Position numbers and translations under genes: made by a program
In this document: positions 1 to 10,270 of the stretch, piece by piece
How positions within the stretch are numbered: the first letter of the stretch is position 1
Layout of the letters: the number at the start of each line of letters is the position of its first letter
NCBI RefSeq assembly: GCF_001402875.1
Contig: NZ_CP012946.1
Span: 3,264,001 to 3,328,000 of the forward strand
Origin: Blastochloris viridis
GTDB lineage: Bacteria > Pseudomonadota > Alphaproteobacteria > Rhizobiales > Xanthobacteraceae
Reading direction: 5' to 3'
Length of the DNA stretch: 64,000 nt
Notes under the pieces: model-generated
The model's input: the letters and a program-made list of their open reading frames with translations, nothing else
Told to the model about the DNA's origin: nothing
Databases searched by the model: none

Positions 1-197
1 ATGCCATCGGCGCCCGATGCCGGCCGGATTTTCAACGCACGGAGCCCCGGCGCTGTGCGAAAACCCTCCCGAGGTCGAAGCCCGGCCGATCGCCCGGTGC
101 AACGGGCGCGGTTGCCGAAGGTCCCTCGGCAGGGGTTGAATTCGGCGCCCGTCCGCGCCAGCGTCTATCCTGTTCGAAACAAGGAGTTCTGAGCGCC

Positions 198-1691
198 ATG
201 CCCTCAACCGCCCGCGCCTCGCGCCTGCTGCGCGCCGGGTTCGCAGCCATGCTCGCGGTGGCCGTCCTGCTGCCGCCCCTCGGCGCGTCTGCCCAGCAGC
301 CAGCGAGCCGCGAGCTTCCCGACGTGGCCGACGTCGTCGACAAGGTGATCGACGCGGTGGTCTACATCTCGACCACCGCCCGCGTCGAAGCCAAGGGCCA
401 GATGCCCCAGCTGCCGCCGGGCTCTCCGTTCGAGGAGTTTTTCGAGGAGTTCTTCAAGAAGCACGGCGGCGAGGGCAACAACCCGCTCGATCCCCACCGC
501 CAGCGCCGGCAGACCTCGCTCGGCTCCGGCTTCGTGATCGATCCGTCCGGCATCATCGTCACCAACAACCACGTGGTCGAAGAGGCCGACGAGATTTTCG
601 TCACCTTCAACGACACCACCCGCCTCAAGGCCGAGGTGATCGGGCGCGATTCCAAGATCGACATCGCGGTGCTGAAGGTGAAGGCCGACAAGCCGCTGAA
701 GGCGGTGAAGCTCGGCGATTCCGACAAGCTCCGGCTCGGCGAATGGGTGATCGCCATCGGCAACCCGTTCGGGCTCGGCGGCACCGTCACCCTCGGCATC
801 GTGTCGGCGCGCAACCGCGACATCAGCGCGGGACCCTACGACAACTTCATCCAGACCGACGCCGCCATCAACCGCGGCAATTCCGGTGGCCCACTGTTCT
901 CGCTCAAGGGCGAGGTGGTCGGCATCAATACCGCCATCATCTCGCCGTCGGGCGGCTCGATCGGCATCGGCTTCTCGGTGCCGTCGGCAACCGCGAGCCC
1001 CGTGGTCGAACAGTTGCGCAATTTCGGCGAGACCCGCCGCGGCTGGATCGGGGTGCGCATCCAGCAGGTCACCGACGAGATCGCCGAGGGGCTCGCCATG
1101 GGCAAGGCGAACGGCGCTCTGATCGCCGGCGTCACCGACAACGGGCCGGCGGCCAAGGCCGGGCTCAAGGCCGGCGACGTCATCGTGCGGTTCGACGGCC
1201 GCGACGTGAAGGAGATGCGGGACCTGCCGCGGGTGGTGGCGGCAACGCCGATCGGCAAGTCGGTCGAGATCGCGTTCCTGCGGGGCGGCAAGGAGCAGTC
1301 CGCGAAGGTCATGGTGGACCGGCTCGAAGAGGCCGAAAAGCAGGCCGCGCTCGACAAGCCCGCGCCGCAACAGGCGCCCGCGGCGGAGCAGCCCGGCAAG
1401 GTGCTCGGCCTGGAGTTGTCGACGCTGACGGACGAACTGCGCAAGCGCTTCAAGATCAAGGACACCGTCAAAGGCGTGGCGGTCACCGGGGTCGATCGCG
1501 ATTCCCCGGCCTCGGAGAAGGGCCTGCAGCCCGGTCAGGTGATCGTCGAGGTGGCACAGGAGCAGGTGGCCTCGCCCGCCGACGTGCAGCGCCGGCTCGA
1601 CGCGCTCAAGAAGGAAGGCCGCAAGTCAGTTCTCATTCTGGTTGCGAACGCTGACGGCGAGTTGCGGTTCGTCGCGGTCGCCGCAAGGTAA
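198..1691 (+). CDS. degP: DegP/HtrA-type periplasmic serine protease (Do family)
   Basis: Envelope quality-control protease that degrades or chaperones misfolded periplasmic proteins. The 497 residues begin with a signal peptide (about 1-32, cleavage near ASA-QQ). A trypsin-like domain follows with the catalytic triad His125 (TNNHVV), Asp155 (KIDIAVL) and Ser229 (GNSGGPL). Two PDZ domains lie at about 285-375 and 400-495. Length and layout fit the family. The ATG is preceded by AAGGAG at 181-186, a rather long spacing of 11 bases. It is the first complete gene of the window, and a very strong hairpin lies just after its stop. DegP, DegQ and MucD cannot be told apart by sequence alone, so the symbol is provisional. 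Confidence 0.93.
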   Translation: MPSTARASRLLRAGFAAMLAVAVLLPPLGASAQQPASRELPDVADVVDKVIDAVVYISTTARVEAKGQMPQLPPGSPFEEFFEEFFKKHGGEGNNPLDPHRQRRQTSLGSGFVIDPSGIIVTNNHVVEEADEIFVTFNDTTRLKAEVIGRDSKIDIAVLKVKADKPLKAVKLGDSDKLRLGEWVIAIGNPFGLGGTVTLGIVSARNRDISAGPYDNFIQTDAAINRGNSGGPLFSLKGEVVGINTAIISPSGGSIGIGFSVPSATASPVVEQLRNFGETRRGWIGVRIQQVTDEIAEGLAMGKANGALIAGVTDNGPAAKAGLKAGDVIVRFDGRDVKEMRDLPRVVAATPIGKSVEIAFLRGGKEQSAKVMVDRLEEAEKQAALDKPAPQQAPAAEQPGKVLGLELSTLTDELRKRFKIKDTVKGVAVTGVDRDSPASEKGLQPGQVIVEVAQEQVASPADVQRRLDALKKEGRKSVLILVANADGELRFVAVAAR

Positions 1692-1711
1692 CCGAGAACG
1701 GCGGCGGCGAC

Positions 1712-1779
1712 GCCCGACCCATCAAGCATAACGGCCCAGAACACCCGTGTTCTGGGCCGTTATGCTTGATGGGCCGGGC
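1712..1779. repeat. 68-base near-perfect hairpin downstream of degP
   Basis: The arms 1718-1744 and 1747-1773 are perfect reverse complements (27 bp) around a 2-base centre. They extend to 1712-1744 and 1747-1779 with one mismatch. No T-run follows, so a classical Rho-independent terminator is doubtful, though the structure could stop or stabilise the degP transcript. The rest of the gene-free stretch to 2164 is AT-richer and shows no gene. Confidence 0.85.
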
Positions 1780-2003
1780 TGGAGACATCGCCCTACGCAT
1801 ATTCATTTCACCGATCCGGCCACAAAGACTAAATCCTGCGGTCGAATCGGGTCTTCGCCGAAAAATATATGCAAATGGCAGAAATTTTCCGCCGTTAATG
1901 ACAAAATTCCCGTCCCGGAGGTCGGATTCCGCAGATTTTTGCGCGAATTCCGCAGTCGCGGCCTCCTCGCCAACCGCAGCGACGCGGTCTAGCATCGGGC
2001 TTC

Positions 2004-2032
2004 TTGTGTCGGATCACCCTTGGTAATGATAT
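2004..2032 (+). promoter_or_regulatory. Weak candidate promoter of the Lrp-family regulator
   Basis: TTGTGT (2004-2009) and TGATAT (2027-2032) lie 17 bases apart in the AT-rich segment before the Lrp gene. The match to a sigma-70 promoter is modest and rests on spacing and local AT content only. Confidence 0.25.
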
Positions 2033-2164
2033 GATAGCTCAAATGTGCGTTTTCTTGTAGGTTCCGGAACTTTCTCACACTTTGCTCTTGAACCCGCGCC
2101 CCCGGTGAACTTGTCTACAAACGCGTGGATTGCCACGAGCCGGTTGGATTTGGGGGAGGGGCTC

Positions 2165-2629
2165 ATGGATGCGATCGACCGCAAGATACTGGCCTATGTC
2201 CAAAAAGGCGGACGGGATTCGTACGCCGAGATTGGTGCCGCGGTCGGGCTGTCGATCTCAGCCGTCAACGAGCGGCTGAAAAAACTTCATACTTGCGGCG
2301 CGATCCAATTCTGGTCCGCCGCCGTCGATCCGAGGGCGGTCGGCCGGCCGATCCTGGCCTACACCCAGGTGTTGACCGCCGGCGCGCGCAGCGACGACGT
2401 CGACGCGTTCCTCAACGCAGTCCGCCGCAACGACGCTGTGCTGGAGTGTCACCACGTGACCGGACGCTGGTCTTATCTGCTCAAGATCCGCACGGAGAGC
2501 CTGGAGTCGCTGGAGGCGCTGCTCAGCGGCATCGCCGCGGCGCCGGGCGTGACGCAGACCCACACCGAACTCGCGCTGTCCTCGCTCAAGGAGACCTCAG
2601 TGGTTCCGCTGGCGGCGGACGGTACCTGA
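2165..2629 (+). CDS. Lrp/AsnC-family transcriptional regulator
   Basis: A 154-residue regulator. An N-terminal winged helix-turn-helix (residues 1-60; MDAIDRKILAYVQ, then SYAEIGAAVGLS) is followed by a RAM/AsnC ligand-binding domain (about 65-150). Family members bind DNA as octamers and respond to amino acids. The ATG at 2165 is chosen because GGGGGAGGGG stands just before it and the product then begins with the typical Lrp helix; an upstream in-frame start would add 40 unrelated residues. No neighbouring amino-acid gene indicates a target. The ligand is unknown. Confidence 0.88.
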   Translation: MDAIDRKILAYVQKGGRDSYAEIGAAVGLSISAVNERLKKLHTCGAIQFWSAAVDPRAVGRPILAYTQVLTAGARSDDVDAFLNAVRRNDAVLECHHVTGRWSYLLKIRTESLESLEALLSGIAAAPGVTQTHTELALSSLKETSVVPLAADGT

Positions 2630-2861
2630 CTGTTGCGCGCCGCGGACCTGCCGCGCGCAGGCTCCATGTGCGGTGCCCCGGCGCCAACGCCCCCGTCCGG
2701 CGCCGCGATCCACGCCCGCAGTTCTGCGCCGTCTTATCGTGCACCACCCCCCGCCGACAGCCAATCCGGCCGGCCGCAACGCCCCCACGGTGTGCCGCGT
2801 TCGGCCGTCGGCGCGCAGCAGGATCAAGGGCCGGTGCGTCGCAGCACCGGTGCGCGGCACC

Positions 2862-3686
2862 TCAGTGCGACGCTACGTGCAGTGCGACACCGTGGTCGGC
2901 CAGGAGGGTGCGGATCGCCGGCGGCAGCATTTCGTCGCTGAACACCGCGGCGACCTCGGTGATCGACCCCATCCGCACCATCGGCCTTCGGCCGAACTTG
3001 GAATGGTCGACCACCAGGAAAGTCTGGCGGGCGTTGCGCAAAATGGCCTGGGCGACGCGCACCTCGTCATAGTCGAAGTCGAGCAGCGTGCCGTCGGCGT
3101 CGATGCCGCTGATACCGATGATGCCAAAGTCGACCCGAAAATGGCCGATGGTATCGCACGCCACCGGGCCGATCAGGCCATTGTCGCGGTTGCGCACCTG
3201 CCCGCCGGTGACGATGATCTTGAAATCGGTGGCGTTGGCAAGGGTGGTCGCCACATTGAGGTTGTTGGTGATCACCCGCAGGTCCTGGTGTCCGACCAGC
3301 GCGCGCGCCACCGCCTCAGTGGTGGTGCCGATATTGATGAACAGCGAGGCGTGCGCCGGCACGTGCGCGGCGACGAGGCGGGCGATGCGCTCCTTTTCCG
3401 CAAGGTTCATCACTTGCCGCATCGAATAATCGATGTTCTCGACGCTGGAGGGTAACCCGGCGCCGCCATGGTAGCGCTCGAGCCGGCCTTCGGCCGACAT
3501 CTTGTTGAGGTCGCGGCGGATGGTCTGGACGGTGACGCCGAATTGCCGCGCCAGCGCCTCGATCGGCACGAAGCCGCGCTGGCGCACCAGCGAGGCGATG
3601 CCGTCGCGCCGCGCCTCGACGCTGGCCGGCTCGGCGGCGGTGCGCCCCAAAGGCGGCGCGGACAGGACGGTCACGCTGTCAGCCAT
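2862..3686 (-). CDS. DeoR/GlpR-family transcriptional regulator
   Basis: A 274-residue repressor-type protein. A DeoR helix-turn-helix lies at about 28-85 (FVPIEALARQFGVTVQTIRRDL, GRLERYHGGA). A C-terminal sugar-phosphate sensor domain at about 95-255 contains the NIGTTTEAVA and ITNNLNVA motifs. It most resembles GlpR-like members, which respond to glycerol-3-phosphate or other phosphosugars, but no sugar operon is adjacent, so the effector is not assigned. It converges on the Lrp gene. The 232-base gap between their ends shows no clear feature. Confidence 0.88.
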   Translation of the reverse strand: MADSVTVLSAPPLGRTAAEPASVEARRDGIASLVRQRGFVPIEALARQFGVTVQTIRRDLNKMSAEGRLERYHGGAGLPSSVENIDYSMRQVMNLAEKERIARLVAAHVPAHASLFINIGTTTEAVARALVGHQDLRVITNNLNVATTLANATDFKIIVTGGQVRNRDNGLIGPVACDTIGHFRVDFGIIGISGIDADGTLLDFDYDEVRVAQAILRNARQTFLVVDHSKFGRRPMVRMGSITEVAAVFSDEMLPPAIRTLLADHGVALHVASH

Positions 3687-4008
3687 CAGCGGCGGCTCTT
3701 TTCGGTTGCGGACGGGATCTTCGGTTTTGTGTCACGTCTTGCCCCGGAGAAGAAGACTTCGCCACCTCGCCGGCGGCAATCGAGCCTCCACTCCCGTTAG
3801 GTGAGGCCTCAGAAGAGGTTTCGCAACCCCCGTCGATCGTCGTCGCCAGTGCGGACGGCGTTTCCGTCGCAATCTCGACGACCGCCGAAGGAAATTCTTC
3901 GACTTTCGAACGATGCGCGACGGCATAAAACCAGTTGCCGTCGCTACGGAACGTGCTCTTATGACTGGACAATGCCGCCGGCAGAGCGGGCAGTATGGGG
4001 AGACGGCT
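3687..4008. other. Gene-free stretch between divergent deoR-type gene and YggT-like gene
   Basis: This 322-base intergenic region has lower GC at codon-like positions and no reading frame with the codon bias of its neighbours. It must hold the promoters of the divergent genes, but no promoter pair stands out. Confidence 0.4.
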
Positions 4009-4311
4009 GTGACGACCGGGACGATCCTTTCCCAGTGGTATTTCCACCTGCCGAACTTCATCCTCGCGGCGTTGTTCTACACCCTGCTCGGCCGCGTGCT
4101 GCTCGGCATGGTGATCGACGCCAATTCCAGCAATTTCATCTGGCGGTTCTTCTGCCGCCTCACCGACCCGGTGGTCGGCCTGGTGGCAGCGGTGACGCCG
4201 CGCGCGGCCGCGCCGGTGGTGGTGTGGCTGTTCGCGCTGGTCTGGCTGTTCGCAGCCCGCGTCGCGCTCTATTTCGCGCTGGCGACCTCCAACCTGCTGC
4301 CCACCGGGTGA
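4009..4311 (+). CDS. YggT-like integral membrane protein
   Basis: A 100-residue protein with about two hydrophobic spans (near 9-30 and 62-85). A conserved-looking segment, RFFCRLTDPVVG, resembles the YggT pattern of a loop ending in DP before the second span. The GTG start at 4009 is preferred because GGGGAGAC ends a few bases upstream. In-frame ATGs at 3913 and 3961 would add hydrophilic, atypical sequence. The next gene follows after 9 bases, so the two probably form an operon. YggT proteins are linked to osmotic tolerance and division-site assembly, but the function here is inferred from weak similarity. Confidence 0.7.
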   Translation: MTTGTILSQWYFHLPNFILAALFYTLLGRVLLGMVIDANSSNFIWRFFCRLTDPVVGLVAAVTPRAAAPVVVWLFALVWLFAARVALYFALATSNLLPTG

Positions 4312-4320
4312 GGATTTCCG

Positions 4321-4644
4321 ATGCCGCGCAACGCCTATTTCGTCGCCATCGCCTTCTTCGCCACCGTCAACGGCCTGTTCAACAGCGCCGTGCTGTCGTT
4401 CGTGTTCTTCCATGTGCTGCTGCTGGCGCCGGCGATCCTGTTCGGCTCGGCGCCGCTCACCTTCATGTTCGCCTCGCTGATCACCGCGACCGTGACCATC
4501 ATCGTCGCCGGCATCCCGGCCGCGCTCTATGAGCGCCTGCGCGGGCTCGACCAGTCGGACGACGTGTCGCTGTGGATCTGGCTGGCCGGCACCGCGCTGC
4601 TCACGCTGCCGGCGATGGGACGCTTTCTCACCATCGGCCTGTGA
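4321..4644 (+). CDS. Small integral membrane protein, unknown function
   Basis: A 107-residue hydrophobic protein with three to four membrane spans (about 5-27, 32-68 with a break, and 83-105). A short charged segment, LYERLRGLDQSDD, lies between spans. GAGGA stands 6 bases before the ATG. The gene begins 9 bases after the YggT-like gene and is probably co-transcribed with it. No family is recognised. Confidence 0.72.
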   Translation: MPRNAYFVAIAFFATVNGLFNSAVLSFVFFHVLLLAPAILFGSAPLTFMFASLITATVTIIVAGIPAALYERLRGLDQSDDVSLWIWLAGTALLTLPAMGRFLTIGL

Positions 4645-4679
4645 ACGGCCAGGCGCCCGCACCCAGCCGATCATCCGGC

Positions 4680-4696
4680 AACCGTATGATACGGTT
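4680..4696. repeat. 17-base perfect palindrome in a gene-free stretch
   Basis: AACCGTAT-G-ATACGGTT is perfectly symmetric about 4688 and looks like a regulator binding site. It lies in the 341-base gap (4645-4985) between two membrane-protein genes, which otherwise shows no gene. Its core GTATGATAC also occurs in the MarR/MFS intergenic region at 61126-61134. Confidence 0.5.
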
Positions 4697-4985
4697 TCCG
4701 ATTGCCCGCTTGGTGAGCAAGGGAAACTGCCTCGCCGAAACGCCCTTGATCGGGAAGGGATTTTTTGGAGACCGCACTGCGGAACTTCTGCCGGCGTGGG
4801 CGGATTTCGTATGATCCGCCGGCCGGGCTGGCCGTAAGCTCGGTCGCGGTACCTTTACGGCGTGCCGGCGAACCGCTGTGTTGCTGACGAAAACCCAGCG
4901 CGGACCAGGGCGGTGGCGCGGCAACAGCCAAGGTCATGACGAGGGTCCGCGTGTCGGCTCGGCTCGGCAGCGCGGAGGAGCGGCC

Positions 4986-5357
4986 ATGGAGGAGTTGCGC
5001 AAGCTCGCGTTTTTCACCGTCGCCAAGGGCAGCGCGTTCGGCCTCTTTGCGATTTTCCTGATCATGCTCGGCTTCAGCGCGGTGCCGACCTTCTCGCTCC
5101 GCGCCGGCGGCTTCCTGGCGTTGCTGATGACGATGATCCTGCTGGCGAAAGCCTGGGGCGCGGCGCGGGCGGACTATCGTCGCACCGAGATGTGGCTGCT
5201 GCTGCCGCGCCACCACCGTCCGCCCGAGGCCCACGCCAAATGGGCGGTGACCACCGTCCTGCACGATGCCTACATCACCTTCGCCATGCGCTCGGCGGCG
5301 CTGGCGGCGGCGTTGCTTGGCGCCGCGCTCGCGGTCCGGCTCGCCGGGTTGCGGTGA
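4986..5357 (+). CDS. Small membrane protein, unknown function
   Basis: A 123-residue protein with predicted spans at about 17-35, 42-58 and 100-119. A hydrophilic Arg-rich stretch (RADYRRTEMWLLLPRHHRPPEAHAK has Arg and His in excess) lies between spans two and three. The ATG at 4986 follows GGAGGAG closely. It converges on the yjbQ-type gene, with stops 16 bases apart. No known family is recognised. Confidence 0.7.
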   Translation: MEELRKLAFFTVAKGSAFGLFAIFLIMLGFSAVPTFSLRAGGFLALLMTMILLAKAWGAARADYRRTEMWLLLPRHHRPPEAHAKWAVTTVLHDAYITFAMRSAALAAALLGAALAVRLAGLR

Positions 5358-5373
5358 CCGGCAGCCGAACGCA

Positions 5374-5829
5374 TCATGCCCCGATGGCGTGGAGCACCAC
5401 CTCGCGCCGGTGCGGCCGGGCGCGGTGCTCGATCAGATAGATGCCCTGCCAGGTGCCGAGCGCGAGCCGGCCGCCCCGGATCGGGACGGCGAGCGAGACG
5501 CCGGACAGCATGGCCTTGACGTGGGCCGGCATGTCGTCCGGCCCCTCGCAGCGATGCACCCAGCCGGCGTCCTCCGGCGCCAGCCGGTCGAGCGCGGCGA
5601 CGAGGTCGGTCTGCACGTCCGGGTCGGCGTTCTCCTGGATGGTGAGCGAAGCCGAGGTGTGACGGCAGAACACCGTCACCACCCCCTCGCCGACGCCGCT
5701 GGCGGCGACGAACGCCGCCACCGCCTCGGTCATCTCCACCAGGCCGCGGCCGCGCGTCGCAACCTCCAGCGTGGTCGCGGCCCAGCGGTCGACGGTGCCG
5801 CGGGCGATGGCACTTTGGCGAATGGTCAC
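5374..5829 (-). CDS. YjbQ family protein (UPF0047)
   Basis: A 151-residue protein with the family signature in order: CRHTSASLTIQENAD in the middle, then GPDDMPAHVKAML, and near the end LGTWQGIYLIEHR. The family has been linked to a secondary thiamine-phosphate synthase activity; its physiological role is unsettled. The GTG at 5829 is chosen because CGGAGATC precedes it and the length then fits the family (about 130-150). The same frame stays open far upstream, but that extension is unrelated sequence. Confidence 0.85.
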   Translation of the reverse strand: MTIRQSAIARGTVDRWAATTLEVATRGRGLVEMTEAVAAFVAASGVGEGVVTVFCRHTSASLTIQENADPDVQTDLVAALDRLAPEDAGWVHRCEGPDDMPAHVKAMLSGVSLAVPIRGGRLALGTWQGIYLIEHRARPHRREVVLHAIGA

Positions 5830-5970
5830 GGCGATCTCCGATCTTGCGCAAGGCTGGCGGCAGCTTTGAACGTGTGCCACGCTGCGAAGCATCAGCAGGC
5901 GGGCGCAACACAGACACCCGGCGGCCCCGCCCGGTTCCCGGTATAGACTGGTTTGGGCAGAGTTGTTGTC

Positions 5971-6933
5971 ATGGCCGCGCTCGTCTTTCCCGATGCTACC
6001 GTGTTCACCGACGCGGCGATCCGCCCCGACACCAAGGCCTTCAACGCCGATCTCGTTCGCAAGCTCGCCAGCCTGCCCGACCCGTGGTCGTTTCCGGCGG
6101 CGGTTGTGCGCGAGCGGCGGGCGCAGGGGCTCGGCCCGATTCCGCTGGCGCCCAAGAGCCCGCGGGCGGAGACCGTCGTCATCAAGGGGCCGGGCGGCGA
6201 CCTCGCGCTGCGGGTGATCGCGCCGCGCGGGCAGCCGCGCGGGGTCTATCTTCATCTCCACGGCGGCGGCTGGACGCTGGGCGCCGCCGACCAGCAGGAC
6301 CCGCAGCTGGAGCGCGGCGCCGCCTTCGCCGGCTTCGTCGCGGTGTCGGTCGACTACCGCCTCGCGCCGGAGCAGCCCTATCCGGCCGGACCGGACGACT
6401 GCGAGGCGGCGGCGCTGTGGCTGGTGCAGGAAGGCGCCCGGCGGTTCGGCACCTCGCGCTTTGCCATCGGCGGCGAGTCGGCCGGCGCCCACCTCGCAGT
6501 GGTGACGATGTTGCGGCTGCGCGACCGCCACGGCCTGACGCCGTTCCGCGGCGCCAACCTGGTGGCGGGCTGCTACGACTTGGCGCTAACGCCGAGCGCG
6601 GCGGGGTGGGGCAATGAAAAGCTGGTGATCAACACCCGCGACATCCGCATGTTCGTGCGCAGCTTTTTGTCCAACGGCGGCAATCTGCTCGATGCCGACG
6701 TCTCGCCGCTGCGCGCGAACCTCGCCGGCCTGCCGCCGGCGCTGTTCACGGTCGGCACCCGCGACCCGCTGCTCGACGACACCTTGTTCCTGGCGGCGCG
6801 CTGGGCGGCAGCCGGGCTGCGGGCGGAGCTGGCGGTCTATCCCGGCGGCTGCCACGCCTTCACGCTGTTCGACTGCGGCATTGCGGTCGACGGCCTCGCC
6901 CGCAGCGAGGCATTCCTGGTCGGCCTGCCGTAA
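5971..6933 (+). CDS. Alpha/beta hydrolase, hormone-sensitive-lipase-type esterase
   Basis: A 320-residue hydrolase of short-chain esters. The oxyanion-hole motif HGGGW lies at about 98-102, the nucleophile elbow GESAGA at about 170-175, the acid in TRDPLLDD at about 268, and the histidine in GGCHAF near 297. This is the typical HSL/family IV esterase order. No signal peptide is visible, so it is probably cytoplasmic. The ATG at 5971 is preferred over a TTG at 5953. The natural substrate is unknown. Confidence 0.88.
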   Translation: MAALVFPDATVFTDAAIRPDTKAFNADLVRKLASLPDPWSFPAAVVRERRAQGLGPIPLAPKSPRAETVVIKGPGGDLALRVIAPRGQPRGVYLHLHGGGWTLGAADQQDPQLERGAAFAGFVAVSVDYRLAPEQPYPAGPDDCEAAALWLVQEGARRFGTSRFAIGGESAGAHLAVVTMLRLRDRHGLTPFRGANLVAGCYDLALTPSAAGWGNEKLVINTRDIRMFVRSFLSNGGNLLDADVSPLRANLAGLPPALFTVGTRDPLLDDTLFLAARWAAAGLRAELAVYPGGCHAFTLFDCGIAVDGLARSEAFLVGLP

Positions 6934-6982
6934 GCGGACGTCGCCGGCCATCGGCGACGTCCAACCTCGGCCGGATCGGCCG

Positions 6983-7237
6983 TCACCGCCGCCAGCTTGG
7001 CGGCGGCGGCGGGCCGTGGCGCTCGATGGCATCGACGATCTCACGGTGACGCCGGTCCTCGCGCGTCATGTAGACCGAAACCACGGCGTGGATCGACGGA
7101 ACGGCCCAAAGTCCTGGAAAGAGCAGGCCAAGCACCCCGCACACCACCAGCAGCACCACATTGCCGATTGCCGCGAGCGGCTGGCCGTTGAACAGCAGCC
7201 CGAGCGGCGGCAAGAGAATGGCGAGTATGTAGATCAT
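6983..7237 (-). CDS. YqaE/Pmp3-like small membrane protein
   Basis: An 84-residue protein with two hydrophobic spans (about 2-20 and 24-46). They are joined by FNGQP, in the position of the Pmp3/YqaE loop, and followed by a charged tail (MTREDRRHREIVDAIERHG) and a proline run. The family (UPF0057) consists of small stress-linked membrane proteins. This member keeps the PPLG motif in the first span. The ATG at 7237 is chosen because the hydrophobic helix starts there; the frame is open upstream but not protein-like. Confidence 0.65.
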   Translation of the reverse strand: MIYILAILLPPLGLLFNGQPLAAIGNVVLLVVCGVLGLLFPGLWAVPSIHAVVSVYMTREDRRHREIVDAIERHGPPPPPSWRR

Positions 7238-7394
7238 CGCAGCGAGCCCCTCCCTGGGACCGGGAATGAAATGGGAAGCCCTCGCAGTCATTTCAATCGG
7301 CGGAGACGTCGTCCACAAAACTGTCGCACCCGGCCCTGGAGACCAGCGCGGCAAGAGGTTAACGTCCTGGCAAGTTTTGGCAGGGGGTATCAGA

Positions 7395-8279
7395 ATGTGG
7401 TCGACACACAAGGGCTACGGCACCGGGCCCGAATGGAGTTCGGCGGCTGAACCTCTGCACATTCTGGACGGGCAGCCGCCGTTCAAGCGCAGTTTCGCCC
7501 GCCGCGCGCGCGGCAAATCCGCCTTCGCCAGCCCTGCCCCGGCAGATGCCCCCTCCCGCGGCGGGATTTTCGACGACGACCTGCCGATGCCGCTGCGCGG
7601 CACCGGGGCGACGCTGCGCAATGCCGTGCTGGCGGTGCTGGCGCTCGGCCTGGTCGGTGGCGCCGGCGTCGCGGCAAGCTGGTGGATGGCGCAGCCGCCG
7701 TCAGCGGTCGTCACCGGAACCGCCGCACCGGCAATCCCGGTCAGCGCCGCGCCGGCAGCTCCAACCGAGGCCGCACCGCCGGCGCTGCCGGCAACCCCGG
7801 CGCCGGCAATGGTGGCGCCGAGCGCGGCCGCCCCGGCGACCGAACCGGCGGCCGCACCGGCCGAGGCGGTCGCTCCGGCGGACGACCCAGCCTCCGCACC
7901 CAAGGCTGAGGCTCCCGCGTCCGTGCCGGCAGCAACGCCCGAAGCCGCGGTGCCCGAAGCCGCGGCGCCGGTAGCCGCCCCGCCGCCACCCGAGCCGGCC
8001 GCTGCACCGGCGGCCGAAGCCGCGGCGCCGCCCGCGCCGGCCGTCAGCTCTCCCGGCGCGGCCGAGCCGGCCGGCGCCGCCATGCCGGCGGCCGAGGCTG
8101 CCCAGCCGGAGCCGCTGGCGGAGAGCTCGGTGATCGAGCCGATCATGCCGGCGACCCGGGTTCCGGTGCCGCCGGCGCGGCCGCGGGCCGCGCGCCCGCG
8201 GCCGGCCGATGCCGCCCGCCCGGCGGAGGACAATTCGAGCCCGCTGCTGCGCCCGGAAACCGAAGTGTTCTGGAACTGA
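7395..8279 (+). CDS. Ala/Pro-rich single-span membrane protein, unknown function
   Basis: A 294-residue protein. Residues 1-74 are a basic cytoplasmic head, about 76-98 form one membrane span (NAVLAVLALGLVGGAGVAASW), and about 105-285 are a low-complexity Ala/Pro/Glu-rich region that would extend into the periplasm. The tail is PETEVFWN. The layout resembles envelope-spanning or SPOR-type accessory proteins, but no folded domain is recognised. The ATG at 7395 follows a G-rich ribosome site (GGCAGGGGG). A clear terminator lies 30 bases after the stop. Confidence 0.75.
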   Translation: MWSTHKGYGTGPEWSSAAEPLHILDGQPPFKRSFARRARGKSAFASPAPADAPSRGGIFDDDLPMPLRGTGATLRNAVLAVLALGLVGGAGVAASWWMAQPPSAVVTGTAAPAIPVSAAPAAPTEAAPPALPATPAPAMVAPSAAAPATEPAAAPAEAVAPADDPASAPKAEAPASVPAATPEAAVPEAAAPVAAPPPPEPAAAPAAEAAAPPAPAVSSPGAAEPAGAAMPAAEAAQPEPLAESSVIEPIMPATRVPVPPARPRAARPRPADAARPAEDNSSPLLRPETEVFWN

Positions 8280-8309
8280 CGGACGCCGCGACTGCGGCGA
8301 GCCAAACAG

Positions 8310-8343
8310 CGAAAAGCCCGGCATGGTGGTGCCGGGCTTTTCG
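8310..8343 (+). terminator. Rho-independent terminator
   Basis: A 14-bp perfect stem (CGAAAAGCCCGGCA with its complement) closes a 6-base loop and ends in a T-rich strand (TTTTCG then TTTGG). It ends the Ala/Pro-rich protein transcript. Because the other side carries A-rich sequence it may also work on the minus strand. Confidence 0.88.
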
Positions 8344-8563
8344 TTTGGGTCGCGCACTTCTCAGGCGGACTTCGCGGTTCCGGAACATCATTCCAACGGC
8401 GGCGGCAGCCGGCCGTTGGAATGAGCGCAGATTTCGAAAAATCATCCGGGTTGCGGCCGATCGCGTCGCGATCCGGCAAGAGCGTCGCCGAAAATCCCTG
8501 GCCGAGGCCAGGATTTCCGGCGACCGGATTACCGAACTTTGGCCGGATCGGCCGCCCGCCACA

Positions 8564-10141
<1,578 letters not shown>

Positions 10142-10230
10142 CGGGGCATCCTTATGGTGCAGAGCGCGGGCGCGAGGCCTCGGCGCGTCTAAAGGTCCAG
10201 TCTTGCTTGGTTCCGAGAGGTGCTCGAAAT

Positions 10231-10270
10231 CCCCTGAGCGCCCAGGCAAAGCCCGGCCGGCCCTCAGGGG
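10231..10270 (-). promoter_or_regulatory. Candidate leu attenuator hairpin
   Basis: CCCCTGAG (10231-10238) pairs with CTCAGGGG (10263-10270) around a GC-rich loop that can itself fold. The stem overlaps the stop codon of the leader peptide and lies about 90 bases before leuA. The run of T after the stem on the transcribed strand is short (ATTTC), so its strength as a terminator is uncertain. Confidence 0.5.

Noticed and set aside
1747..1992. 81-codon frame starting inside the hairpin after degP
   Set aside because: Its start is part of the palindrome and the sequence is AT-rich and not protein-like.
3679..4000. Minus-strand frame whose stop overlaps the DeoR-type start (ATGGCTGA), suggesting a coupled upstream gene
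   Set aside because: Codon use is unlike the neighbours (many TCT, ACA, AGA), and no ATG or ribosome site is available.
7700..8250. Ala/Pro repeats as a possible tandem DNA repeat
   Set aside because: The low complexity is at protein level; the DNA shows no regular unit length.
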